Source of the DNA: JACKII01 sp965202745
GTDB lineage: Bacteria; Pseudomonadota; Alphaproteobacteria; Bin95
Direction: 5' to 3'
Length of the DNA: 64,000 nucleotides
Assembly (NCBI GenBank): GCA_965202745.1
Contig: CBDBCB010000019.1
Coordinates: 372,001-436,000 of the forward strand
The notes under the pieces were generated by a model, which had not been told where the DNA came from, did no database searches, and saw only the letters and a program-made list of their open reading frames with translations. The translations under genes were made by a program, and so were the position numbers. Shown piece by piece: positions 1-8,056 of this stretch (its first letter is position 1; each line of letters starts with the position of its first letter).

Positions 1-428
1 ACGTCAGCGGCGTCGTCGCCGATCATGAAAGTAAGTGTGACCTCATCCGCGCCGACTGTGCCGCCGGAAACCGGGCAGTCGATCATGCGGAAGCCGCGGG
101 CCTTGGCGGCGGCCACCTCGCGGGCGGTCTTCACATCGATGGTGGAGCAATCGACGAACAGCGTGCCGGGCTCAGCGTGATCGAAGATGCCGCCGTCATC
201 CATATAGGCAGTCTTCACGTGCTTGCCTTCCGGCAGCATGGTGACGACCGTGGCGGCGCCCTGTACGGCGGCGTCTGCTGACTGGCTGGGCACCGCGCCT
301 GCTTCTGCCGGGATCTGCATAGAGGCAGGGGAAAGGTCGAACACCTTCACCGCCTGACCGCTGGCCGCCAGATTGCGCGCCATCGGCCTGCCCATATTGC
401 CAACCCTAATAAATGCTGTGTGCGCCAT
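1..428 (-). CDS. 3-hydroxyisobutyrate dehydrogenase-like protein, N-terminal part
   Basis: This gene runs off the left edge, so only about 142 N-terminal residues are visible. The N-terminus is a Rossmann fold of the 6-phosphogluconate/3-hydroxyisobutyrate dehydrogenase family, with TMLPEGKHV, DCSTIDV and DCPVSGG motifs typical of the valine-catabolic enzyme (MmsB), which oxidises 3-hydroxyisobutyrate with NAD. The ATG at 428 has a CAGGAG ribosome-binding site eight bases upstream. The dinucleotide-binding loop normally reads GxGxxG, but here it is IRVGNMG, so the first glycine is Arg8. The C-terminal catalytic half lies outside the window, so substrate choice among beta-hydroxyacids is open. 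Confidence 0.8.
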   Translation of the reverse strand, partial: MAHTAFIRVGNMGRPMARNLAASGQAVKVFDLSPASMQIPAEAGAVPSQSADAAVQGAATVVTMLPEGKHVKTAYMDDGGIFDHAEPGTLFVDCSTIDVKTAREVAAAKARGFRMIDCPVSGGTVGADEVTLTFMIGDDAAD

Positions 429-470
429 GGCGGTTTTCTCCTGAAAGCGATGAAATTTGGTTGGTGTATG

Positions 471-2111
471 CTACTCGCCGGAAGGGGCGGGCGTATAGAC
501 TTCGAACTCGACCCGGCGGTTAAGGCTGTTTTCCCCATGCACGATGGAGATTGGACGGCTGATACCGCGGCCAATGGCGGAAAGCTGGTCGCTAGGAGCA
601 CCAGCAGCAGCCAGGTCTTCTACCACCCTGGCCGCCCTGGCCAGTGAGACGCTGACCTGACCGGAGGCTGAACCGGTATCGTCCGAATATCCGACCACGC
701 GCAGATAGACAGCCGCCGGCCAGTCCCGGAACACCTGCGCCATGGCCTTGATCCGTTCTTGGGTCAAAACAGGATCGGCATAAGTTGTACCGGTACGGAA
801 GCGGATCGACTGCTGGGTGAACCAGGTTGGGATACTGGCTTTTAGCAACTCGCCCTGCAGCGCATTCAGCCGGGCGAACAGTGCCTTGATTTGGTCTTCA
901 CTGAGACTGTTTGTTTTGGGCGGCTCAAGAGGCTTGAGGGCAGGCGGAGGCTCGATCAGCAGCACGTCGATTGCCAGTTCCGGCAAGGCTGCCGTCAGCG
1001 CAGCAACGACCTCCTTCTGTAAGCCCCGGTTTCCGGCTACGCCGCGCACCGTCAGGCGCTCGCGCTCCGGGTCGTACTCCATGGCGAGCGGCAGGTCGGC
1101 GAGACGGGTGTCGGCTGCCAGTGCGGCGTCTGCCTGGGCAATCACCTCACGGTTTTGCCATTCCTGCCAGCCCAGATAGCCGGCCAGGCCGATCAGTGCG
1201 GCAAGGCACCCGGTCAAAACCATGTAGCCAAACCATGGGCGCGGCCGCGGCGGCAAGCCGCCGGGAGCCGAGGCCAAATGCACCTGACAGCCGTCATCCA
1301 GCGCTGCTTTGATATTGGCGCGAAGGCTCGGGCCGAGCGGCTGCTCGGCAGTGCTCAGCGTCTCTCGCCACTGTACCGAGAATTGCTCGTACACCGCAGA
1401 CAGCTGCGCTTTGATTTGCGACGGCTGTTTGCCCTGCACGACCGCGACCCAGGCGAATGCTGCGTCTCCGGCAATCCAAAACCGCTCTTTTCCGGATTGT
1501 CCGGCGCGGGGTGCGATGAAGCCGTCGACCAGCGCCATCTCCTCCAGCAGGGGTACGGCGCTACAGCTTATCCGTTTTGCGCGGTATTTGGGGATGTCCG
1601 TAAAAATCGCCTCGCCACTGGTCCGGTCGATCAGGATGGAGCCTTCCAGCCACAGATTTGCGCCGACCCGCGCCGAGCCCAGGCTGCGGCCCTGCACAAG
1701 AGCCGCGGCGCGGCGGCCCCACACGACCGGCGAGACAATGCCGTCGATCCCGCGGGCGACCTGGTTGACGGTCCCGCCAACACCGGCGCGCAGCAGTTTC
1801 TGGGCATGCGGTCTCAGTCCCTGCGCAATGCGGTACGAGTGCCGGGGCACTTCCTTGGCGACTGTGTGCACCACCAGTGGCGCCAAAGCCTCGGCGACGC
1901 GCTCATGGTCTTTGATACCGGACTCGCGCAACACATCAACTATGACCCGGCGAACGCTTTCCGCCAGCGCCTGGTCGTCGCCTACGCGCTCCTGCAGAGC
2001 CTGGGTGCGGGCCTCCAACGCCCGCAGCAAGGCCCGCTCTTCACCGAACAGCAGTTCCCGCAGGCGCTCGGTTTCGCCTGGGTCATTCGGGCGCTGCTGT
2101 TGATCCGCCAT
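471..2111 (-). CDS. Membrane-anchored OmpA-domain protein with large cytoplasmic N-terminus
   Basis: The protein has 546 residues when started at the ATG at 2111, which has AGGGA seven bases upstream; a longer TTG start at 2135 is possible but less likely. There is no signal peptide. About 290 residues precede a single transmembrane helix (about 293-315). A BON-like segment (about 322-385), a proline-rich linker and a C-terminal OmpA/MotB-type peptidoglycan-binding domain (about 432-540) follow. The expected topology is a cytoplasmic N-terminal half and a periplasmic C-terminal half gripping the cell wall. It is the last gene of a reverse operon, and its start overlaps the preceding coiled-coil gene by 29 bases. 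The cytoplasmic half is not recognised, and the function is unknown. Confidence 0.8.
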   Translation of the reverse strand: MADQQQRPNDPGETERLRELLFGEERALLRALEARTQALQERVGDDQALAESVRRVIVDVLRESGIKDHERVAEALAPLVVHTVAKEVPRHSYRIAQGLRPHAQKLLRAGVGGTVNQVARGIDGIVSPVVWGRRAAALVQGRSLGSARVGANLWLEGSILIDRTSGEAIFTDIPKYRAKRISCSAVPLLEEMALVDGFIAPRAGQSGKERFWIAGDAAFAWVAVVQGKQPSQIKAQLSAVYEQFSVQWRETLSTAEQPLGPSLRANIKAALDDGCQVHLASAPGGLPPRPRPWFGYMVLTGCLAALIGLAGYLGWQEWQNREVIAQADAALAADTRLADLPLAMEYDPERERLTVRGVAGNRGLQKEVVAALTAALPELAIDVLLIEPPPALKPLEPPKTNSLSEDQIKALFARLNALQGELLKASIPTWFTQQSIRFRTGTTYADPVLTQERIKAMAQVFRDWPAAVYLRVVGYSDDTGSASGQVSVSLARAARVVEDLAAAGAPSDQLSAIGRGISRPISIVHGENSLNRRVEFEVYTPAPSGE

Positions 2112-2337
2112 CGTCCCTGCCTTTTTTTCCCGCAAGTTGCGTTTTCAGCAACTCGACTTGTTGGCTTAATTGGTCAAGTTTAGCGGTCGTCACCGCCAGC
2201 TTGGCTTCCAGCGCGTCTAAGCGGCGATCCTGGCGGCGTTGTTCCGCGCCGGCCAGGATTTCCCGCACTTCATCTAGTGTGTGGCTGTCATCTGGTGGCG
2301 GCGCCGCGTCTGGCACTTCAGGATCGTCGGCGCTCAT
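2083..2337 (-). CDS. Small acidic coiled-coil protein
   Basis: This 84-residue protein has an acidic, proline-rich N-terminus (about 1-20) and then a strongly heptad-patterned helix (about 24-70) with repeated Leu/Val positions, so it is probably an oligomeric coiled coil. There is no signal peptide or transmembrane helix, so it is predicted to be cytoplasmic. Its ATG overlaps the stop of the upstream OmpA-domain gene (ATGA), and its end overlaps the next OmpA-domain gene, which points to translational coupling. It may bridge its two membrane neighbours on the cytoplasmic side; this is inference from context only, and no family was recognised. Confidence 0.65.
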   Translation of the reverse strand: MSADDPEVPDAAPPPDDSHTLDEVREILAGAEQRRQDRRLDALEAKLAVTTAKLDQLSQQVELLKTQLAGKKGRDDGGSTAAPE

Positions 2338-3458
2338 CCGCTGGTGTCCTTTAACAGAAAGGGCTCAAAGATCGCCCGGCGGTTGCCATTGCCGGTGGCG
2401 TCGGAATCGACCACCCGGTCCTCGGTCGCCTTGCCGACGGCCAGCAGCCGGCCGCTCGGCACGCCTAGTCGGGTAAGCTGGTCCAGAATGAAATCGGCGC
2501 GCTTTTGTGAAGTAATGCGGTTTGAAACAGAATCGGTTCCATCGAAATCAGCATAGCCGACCATCCGTATGCCCAGCCCCGGGTCTGCCGCCAACAGCAG
2601 GGTGGAGACCTGCTGCAAAACGCTTTGCGCATGGGCACCATCGGCAAGCTCTTCCAAGCGCTCCAGTATTATTTGGAACTGGCTGTCCAGGGTTTGGAAT
2701 GCGGCAATCGCGCTTTGCTCCAAACGCGCAATTTCTGCATGAGCCGCCGCCGCGCCTGCGACGGGCACAAGCGCTGGCATTGCCGGCTTCTGGGTCGCAA
2801 TCACCTGGGCGCGGGCTGCTTCTGCTTCTGCCAAGCCATCTACCCGGTCAGCCAATTGCCGGACGTAGATTTCCAGCGCCTGCAGTTCCCCGTTTTGGGC
2901 GGCCGGCACGGGTGCCTGGAGCGGAATACCCTTAACTGGCGGGCTTTGTTCCAGAAACCGCAGGCGCGCTTCCAACTGGTCGCGGACCGCAGTCACGCTT
3001 TCCTGCAGCGTTGCCAGGTCGTCTTGCATGGTCCGGGCGGTGGTTTCGGCGTTCGCCATTCTTGTGGCGAAGCTGGCCAGAGCGGCATTGGCGGCGCTGG
3101 TGTCGTCGTTCAGCGTATCCAGACGGCTAAGAACGTCCTTGTCGAATTGGTGAGTGCTTCCGTCGGCTGTCCCGGTTGCCTGCGTTTGCGTTTGCGCTTG
3201 AGTGTATGCGGCAGAGGCTGACTCCAATCTTTTAATGGATCGCGACAACTCGATGAAAGCCGCCTCCTGGCGCTGGTTCTCAAGAGCCAAAGCCTCAATC
3301 TGTGCGGACTGTTGCGCAATCGTCCAGACGCCTAAGCCCAGCACGCCCAGCCCAAGCGCCGCACAAGCAAGATGCCATGGCTTTTGCCGACCGATGAGGC
3401 GCGCAACCTGCGTTCCGTACTCTCTTGCTTTCATCTTCGCGGCCTTCGAAACAAGCAT
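2334..3458 (-). CDS. Inner-membrane OmpA-family protein with long coiled coil
   Basis: This 374-residue protein leads the reverse operon. A short basic cytoplasmic tail is followed by one transmembrane helix (about 29-47), then a long periplasmic coiled-coil region (about 50-280) and a C-terminal OmpA-like domain (about 285-370) with the motifs GYADFDG, KRADFILDQL and NRRAIFEPF. The architecture is that of an inner-membrane stator or tether that binds peptidoglycan, like MotB-class proteins, but without a MotB proton-channel helix signature and with no MotA partner nearby. It is divergent from zur, with 89 bases between the two start codons. The role is unknown; a structural link between inner membrane and cell wall is an inference from domain order. 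Confidence 0.78.
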   Translation of the reverse strand: MLVSKAAKMKAREYGTQVARLIGRQKPWHLACAALGLGVLGLGVWTIAQQSAQIEALALENQRQEAAFIELSRSIKRLESASAAYTQAQTQTQATGTADGSTHQFDKDVLSRLDTLNDDTSAANAALASFATRMANAETTARTMQDDLATLQESVTAVRDQLEARLRFLEQSPPVKGIPLQAPVPAAQNGELQALEIYVRQLADRVDGLAEAEAARAQVIATQKPAMPALVPVAGAAAAHAEIARLEQSAIAAFQTLDSQFQIILERLEELADGAHAQSVLQQVSTLLLAADPGLGIRMVGYADFDGTDSVSNRITSQKRADFILDQLTRLGVPSGRLLAVGKATEDRVVDSDATGNGNRRAIFEPFLLKDTSG

Positions 3459-3524
3459 CCGAGATCCGTTAGTTGACTATCGCGGTTGGGGATAAGTCCC
3501 GGCGCGTGTCGTTGACCCAGTGCG

Positions 3525-3546
3525 CCGTATGATATACGGTCCGTAT
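3525..3546. promoter_or_regulatory. Probable Zur operator and promoter at the zur start
   Basis: Three half-sites alternate here: CCGTAT, a GAT spacer, ATACGG, one T, and CCGTAT again. They form two overlapping perfect inverted repeats, 3525-3539 and 3534-3546. A TTGACC box (3512-3517) and TATACG (3533-3538, 15-base spacing) could be the promoter, with its -10 inside the palindrome. The zur ATG follows at 3548 with no ribosome-binding site, suggesting a nearly leaderless transcript that bound regulator would block. Assignment to Zur rests on adjacency. Confidence 0.55.
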
Positions 3547-3547
3547 T

Positions 3548-4006
3548 ATGCCAATCCAGCCTCAAAACACCACCGCCAGCGGCGCTGCCGAAGCGCCAGT
3601 TAAGCTAGCGCCGAACCACGCCAAGGTCTATGCCGCGCTCCGTGAAGCCGCGCGGCCTGTGACCGCCTATGAGCTGATTGATGCTGTTCGCGCCGCCGGA
3701 ATTTCCGCACCGCCGACGGTATACCGGGCGCTGAACAAACTGATTGAGCTGGGACTGGCGCACCGGCTGGAAAGCCTGAACGCATTCGTTGCCTGCTCCC
3801 ACGATGACGAGCATCAGGGTAGCGTCATCTTTATGATCTGCGGCACGTGCGGTGAAACCCGGGAAGTGGTTGACCGCTCGATGGAGCAGCATTTGCGCCA
3901 GGCCAGCGGCGACAGTGCTTTCCACGTAGAGCAGTCCACCATTGAATTGCGCGGCCACTGCGCCGATTGCTGTAACGGCACCCATCACGGGGAGGAGCAC
4001 GCGTGA
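3548..4006 (+). CDS. zur: Zinc uptake regulator Zur (Fur family)
   Basis: This 152-residue Fur-family repressor has a winged-helix DNA-binding domain (about 20-85, with the PPTVYRALNKL recognition segment) followed by a dimerisation/metal domain. Cysteines C98 and C101 (CGTC) and the C138/C141/C142 cluster are the expected structural zinc ligands, and H126 is a probable regulatory-site ligand. A His-rich tail (HHGEEH) ends the protein. The znuCBA genes directly downstream identify it as the zinc sensor rather than the iron sensor. No Shine-Dalgarno precedes the ATG, and an inverted-repeat operator abuts it, so autoregulation is likely. Its stop overlaps the GTG of the next small gene. Confidence 0.92.
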   Translation: MPIQPQNTTASGAAEAPVKLAPNHAKVYAALREAARPVTAYELIDAVRAAGISAPPTVYRALNKLIELGLAHRLESLNAFVACSHDDEHQGSVIFMICGTCGETREVVDRSMEQHLRQASGDSAFHVEQSTIELRGHCADCCNGTHHGEEHA

Positions 4007-4149
4007 ACGGTCATCACCATACACCGCCTGTCAGTCCCGCTCTCCGCTCTGCTCTCAGCCCCTTGCGCATGGGGGTTCTGGAGCGCCTGGGCATTGCCGG
4101 CCTGGGCGCTGCAATGCTTTGGCTTGGCGTTCTGTGGGTGGTCGGGTGA
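4003..4149 (+). CDS. 48-residue His-tagged membrane microprotein in the zinc operon
   Basis: This small gene encodes 48 residues beginning MNGHHH, with a proline/serine-rich stretch and then one hydrophobic helix (about 28-47). It starts at a GTG that overlaps the zur stop (GTGA), preceded by a very strong GGGGAGGAG site at 3989-3997, and its TGA overlaps the znuC ATG (TGATG). The coupling on both sides and the ribosome-binding site argue that it is translated. The N-terminal histidines could bind zinc at the membrane near ZnuB, or the peptide could mainly couple translation of zur and znuC; both are inference. No family is recognised. Confidence 0.65.
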   Translation: MNGHHHTPPVSPALRSALSPLRMGVLERLGIAGLGAAMLWLGVLWVVG

Positions 4150-4940
4150 TGGCGCGGGGAATGTCGAGTACGGCCGCGTCTAATGTGGTCGCCTTCCAGA
4201 ACCTGACGCTGGGCTATGACCGGCATCCGGCCGTGCATCACCTTGATGCGGAATTGCAGGCCGGATCGCTGACCGCCGTTGTCGGGCCGAACGGGGCGGG
4301 AAAGTCTACCTTGCTGAAGGGCATTGCCGGCGCGCTCAGGCCCTTGGATGGCTCGGTTTCTACCGGCTCTGTCAAACGCCAGGACATCGCCTACCTGCCG
4401 CAACAGGCGGAGGTCGACCGCGAGTTTCCTGTCAACGTGCTGGACTTCGTTGCCATGGGCTTGTGGCGGCGTGTCGGAGCATTCGGCGGCATCCGCCGTA
4501 GCGTGCGCGACCGGATTAAGGAAGCCATTGCCGCTGTCGGCCTGTCGGGTTTTGAGGGCCGCCAGATAGGCTCGCTTTCCGGTGGCCAGATGCAGCGGGC
4601 CATGTTCGCCCGGCTGCTGTTGCAGGATGCCCAGATCGTGCTGCTGGACGAGCCCTTCAACGCGATCGACACAAAGACCGTCAGCGACCTGCTGGCCCTG
4701 GTCAAGCATTGGCATGGTGAGCGCCGTACCATCGTGACTGTGCTGCATGATATGGAGCACGTACGCCGCCATTTCCCGGATACGCTATTGCTGGCCCGCC
4801 AATTGATTGCTCACGGTCCGACGGCGGAAGTATTGACGGCGGAGAACCTGTTCCGCGCACGTCAGGCCTGCGAAACCTTCGACGACCATGCCGCTGTCTG
4901 CCATCTGCCGCCCCAGCGCACGCCCCAGAGGGCCGCATGA
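4149..4940 (+). CDS. znuC: Zinc ABC transporter ATP-binding protein ZnuC
   Basis: This 263-residue ATPase energises zinc import through ZnuB. Walker A GPNGAGKST lies at about 46-54, followed by a Q-loop in AYLPQQ, the signature LSGGQMQR, Walker B IVLLDEPF, and a switch His in VLHDMEHV. The chosen ATG at 4149 overlaps the stop of the upstream microprotein; an in-frame open stretch extends further upstream but overlaps zur and is not needed for the fold. The stop overlaps the znuB ATG, so the operon is translationally coupled. Family and context (Zur regulator, zinc-type binding protein) favour zinc over manganese. Confidence 0.93.
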   Translation: MARGMSSTAASNVVAFQNLTLGYDRHPAVHHLDAELQAGSLTAVVGPNGAGKSTLLKGIAGALRPLDGSVSTGSVKRQDIAYLPQQAEVDREFPVNVLDFVAMGLWRRVGAFGGIRRSVRDRIKEAIAAVGLSGFEGRQIGSLSGGQMQRAMFARLLLQDAQIVLLDEPFNAIDTKTVSDLLALVKHWHGERRTIVTVLHDMEHVRRHFPDTLLLARQLIAHGPTAEVLTAENLFRARQACETFDDHAAVCHLPPQRTPQRAA

Positions 4941-5806
4941 TCTACGACGCGTTGGTTGCGCCTTTCCTCGAATTTACCTTCATGCGCCGGGCGCTGGTCG
5001 GTTGCCTGGCTATTGCACTGGGTGCAACGCCGGTGGGTGTGTTCCTGATGCTGCGCCGTATGAGCCTGACCGGTGATGCCATGGCCCACGCCATCCTACC
5101 GGGCGCCGCCATCGGCTTTCTGGTGGCTGGCCTCTCGCTCAGCGCCATGACCATCGGTGGCCTGTTGGCGGGCATGGCAGTGGCGCTGGCGGCGGGTTTC
5201 GTTGCGCGCTCCACCACGTTGCGGGAAGATGCCAGCCTTGCCGCCTTCTACCTGATTTCGCTTGCCGCAGGCGTGCTGATTGTCTCTGTCCGCGGCAGCA
5301 ATATCGACCTGATGAACGTGTTGTTTGGCACCGTGCTGGCGCTGAATGATGATGCGCTTTTGCTGCTGGCAGCAATCTCCACCATCACCCTGGCCTCGAT
5401 CGCCGTTTTGTTCCGCCCGCTGGTGATCGAGTGCCTGGACCCGTCCTTCCTGCGTTCTGTCAGTGGCTCCAGTTCGCTGGTGCATTATGCGTTTTTGGCG
5501 TTGGCCGTGCTGAACCTGGTCGGTGGTTTTCATGCGCTGGGCACGCTGATGGCGGTCGGGATCATGATACTGCCTGCCGCGGCGGCGCGCTTCTGGACGC
5601 GGGAAATCGGCGGTTTGATTGCTGTCGCGCTGCTGGTTGGCGTGGCAAGCAGCGTCTGCGGCCTGCTTATCTCTTATCACTGGAGCCTGCCGTCCGGCCC
5701 CGCCATCGTGCTGACTGCCGGCGTGATCTATGCGGGCTCCTTGATAGCCGGACCGGTTGGCAGCCTGACTGCCCGCTATTGGGTCCATCCCCACCTGGAA
5801 GCGTAG
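4937..5806 (+). CDS. znuB: Zinc ABC transporter permease ZnuB
   Basis: This 289-residue permease of the ABC-3 family has about eight hydrophobic helices. Family hallmarks are visible: MLRRMSLTGDAMAHAILPG near the N-terminus, a segment that contacts the ATPase, and LMAVGIMILPAAAARFW in the C-terminal half. It forms the inner-membrane channel that receives zinc from ZnuA and is driven by ZnuC. The ATG overlaps the znuC stop. Length and topology are normal for the family, and nothing unusual was seen. Confidence 0.93.
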   Translation: MIYDALVAPFLEFTFMRRALVGCLAIALGATPVGVFLMLRRMSLTGDAMAHAILPGAAIGFLVAGLSLSAMTIGGLLAGMAVALAAGFVARSTTLREDASLAAFYLISLAAGVLIVSVRGSNIDLMNVLFGTVLALNDDALLLLAAISTITLASIAVLFRPLVIECLDPSFLRSVSGSSSLVHYAFLALAVLNLVGGFHALGTLMAVGIMILPAAAARFWTREIGGLIAVALLVGVASSVCGLLISYHWSLPSGPAIVLTAGVIYAGSLIAGPVGSLTARYWVHPHLEA

Positions 5807-5816
5807 GATCGTCGCC

Positions 5817-6758
5817 TTGCAATTTTTCCGGCCCACCCTGCACTCGGCGCTTGTCGTCCTTCTCGTTATGACGGCTTTTCTCAACCAGCCAGCCCGCGCA
5901 TCTGAGCCGCTGCCTGTCGTGGCGACTTTCAGCATTCTGGGCGATATGGCCCGAACCATCGGCGGCGCGCGCGTCAGTGTTACAACCCTGGTCGGCCCCA
6001 ATGGCGACCCGCACGTGTTCCGGCCAACGCCCCGTCATGCCCAGGCCATGGCTGGGGCAAAGCTGGTGTTGGCCAACGGGCTCGGCTTTGAAGGCTGGAT
6101 GGAGCGTTTGGTGGGCGCTTCTGGTTTTGCAGGCAATATGGTCTACGTGTCCGATGGGATTGTGCCTCTGGAAGCCGAAGATGACCACGGGCACGCGCAT
6201 TCTCATGATCGTCATGATGATCACGAGGCACCCGACCCGCACGCCTGGCATGATCTGGCGAACGGCAAAACGTACGCCCGCAATATCGCCGCCGCGCTGA
6301 GTGCTGCTGATCCCGCTGGCAGCGCCTTCTATGCACAACGCCTTGATGCCTACACGGCGGAGATCGAAACCATCGAAGCGGACCTTCGGGCGCAGTTGGC
6401 CAAGCTGCCAGCCGGACCGCACCGGGTGGTTACCTCCCACGATGCATTTGGCTACTTCGCCCATGCCTATGGCATCGTGTTTCTGGCGCCACAGGGCGTG
6501 AGCACCGAATCCCAGCCGTCGGCCAGTGATCTGGCGGCTCTGATCCGTCAAATCCGCGGTGAGGCTGTGCAGGCGGTATTCCTGGAGAACATCGCGAACC
6601 CTCGCCTGATCGAGCAGATCCAGCGTGAGACCGGTGTTCGGCTCGGTGGTACGCTCTATTCTGGCGGCCTCAGCCAAGTCGACGGCCCGGCACCGACCTA
6701 CCTGGCCATGATGCGCCACAATATCCGCGCGTTGATGTCTGCCCTGCACGGCGAATAA
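5817..6758 (+). CDS. znuA: Periplasmic zinc-binding protein ZnuA
   Basis: This 313-residue cluster A-I binding protein captures periplasmic zinc for ZnuBC. The start is a TTG at 5817 with AGGA eight bases upstream; a later ATG (residue 18) would remove most of the signal peptide, which ends near the ARA/SEP junction at about residues 26-30. Metal-ligand histidines lie in DPHVF (about 66), DPHAWHD (about 142-145) and the later TSHDAFGY. Between them is the His/Asp-rich loop (about 122-140) that marks zinc-specific members of the family. A TTG start may lower its synthesis relative to ZnuCB. The operon appears to end here. Confidence 0.92.
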   Translation: MQFFRPTLHSALVVLLVMTAFLNQPARASEPLPVVATFSILGDMARTIGGARVSVTTLVGPNGDPHVFRPTPRHAQAMAGAKLVLANGLGFEGWMERLVGASGFAGNMVYVSDGIVPLEAEDDHGHAHSHDRHDDHEAPDPHAWHDLANGKTYARNIAAALSAADPAGSAFYAQRLDAYTAEIETIEADLRAQLAKLPAGPHRVVTSHDAFGYFAHAYGIVFLAPQGVSTESQPSASDLAALIRQIRGEAVQAVFLENIANPRLIEQIQRETGVRLGGTLYSGGLSQVDGPAPTYLAMMRHNIRALMSALHGE

Positions 6759-6831
6759 GATCGGGGATCACTGGAAATGCCGCCAAATTTGCTGGCCAGC
6801 ATCAATCCAGTCCGCAGGCGGAGATGATCCT

Positions 6832-8037
6832 ATGAGCGCAATGAGCCCCGATCCCTATATGCTGCCGTTCAAAGGTCTTCGTGTAATCGACATGACCCAA
6901 GGTCTGGCCGGCCCTTTCTGCGCTATGCTGCTCGGCCACTACGGCGCGGCCGTAACCAAAGTGGAGCCGCCGGAAGGCGACTGGTCCCGCATGCTCGGCG
7001 AAGCCAAGGGCGACCGGACTCCCGCCTATGCCAATTGCAATCGGGGCAAGCGCAGCATCGTCGTCAACCTCAAGCAGCCGCATGGGCGTGACCTCCTGCT
7101 TCGGCTTGCCCAAGGCGCAGACGTATTCCTGGAAAGCAACCGTCCGGGCATCGCAGATCGGCTTGGCATCGGCTATGCGGCGGTGAAAGCTGTATCGCCG
7201 GAAGTCGTGTATGGATCGGTCACCGGTTTTGGCCAAACAGGTGCCTATGCCAACAGGCCAGCTACCGATGCCATTCTCAGGCGTTCTCCGGCCTGATGAG
7301 CCGCAATCGCGGCGACGACGGCCAACCGCGGCGTATCGGCTTTGCTGTGCCTGACTATATTACCGGGTTGATGGCCTATCAGAATGTTTCGACGGCATTG
7401 TACGCCAAGGCGATGGGGCAGGGCAGGCGGCATCTGGATATCAGTTTGATGCGTTCCATGATGTTCTTTCAGCAACATGGGTTGGTCCAGGAAGCGGTAG
7501 AGCCCGGCTCCTCACGCGCGCCGGTAGAGCAATCGCCTGTCCCGCCGACTGGCACCTATCAGACAGCGGATGGTCCGATCAATATCGCGGTCATGCGGGA
7601 AAAGCTGTTCGGAACGCTCTGCGATGTGCTGGGGTTGCCGCCCGCTGCCGCAGACCCGCGCTTTGCCACATTCGATATCCGGCGGGAGCATGAGGAGCCG
7701 TTGCGGATGATCATGGCGGCAGCGATGGCAGGTTGGACGCGGGACGCTCTTTGCGCAGCCCTGGAGACGGCAGACGTGCCGTATTCTCCGGTGCACGACC
7801 AATGGCAGCCTGGTGAATGACCCGCATGTGCAGGACAGCGGTACGCTGTCATGGTTGCCTGACCCGGTATTGGGGGCGTTGCCGTTTGTAAATCTGTCAG
7901 GGACAGCGCCACTGGAGTCTGGCGATTCCCGCAGCACCGCACCCGCGCAGGGCCCGCACACGGATGAAGTGCTGGCCGAACATGACTTCGGCCAGGATGC
8001 AATTGCTGCGATGAAAGCAAATGGCGCGGTCGCCTGA
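6832..8037 (+). pseudogene. CaiB/BaiF family III CoA-transferase, frameshifted
   Basis: Three consecutive reading frames together spell one formyl-CoA-transferase-like protein. 6832-7296 carries the N-terminus (GLRVIDMTQGLAGPFC, KVEPPEGDW, NCNRGKRSIVVNLK). 7296-7820 continues with the middle part (LDISLMRSMMFF, PPTGTYQTADG). 7813-8037 carries the C-terminus (GSLVNDPHVQ). The first shift is near 7277, where adding one C before AGGCG restores DAIL-QAFSGLMS. The second is near 7803, just before GSLVNDPHV. An intact member would move CoA between carboxylic acids in the cytoplasm. Either this is a recent pseudogene or the assembly carries two small errors. Confidence 0.8.
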
Positions 8038-8056
8038 ACGTGCGTCGATGCCGGTA

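Noticed and set aside
1155..2183. Long forward frame (342 codons) opposite the OmpA-domain gene
   Set aside because: It lacks any family motif or ribosome-binding site and lies antisense to a gene with clear domains; it is a GC-rich codon shadow.
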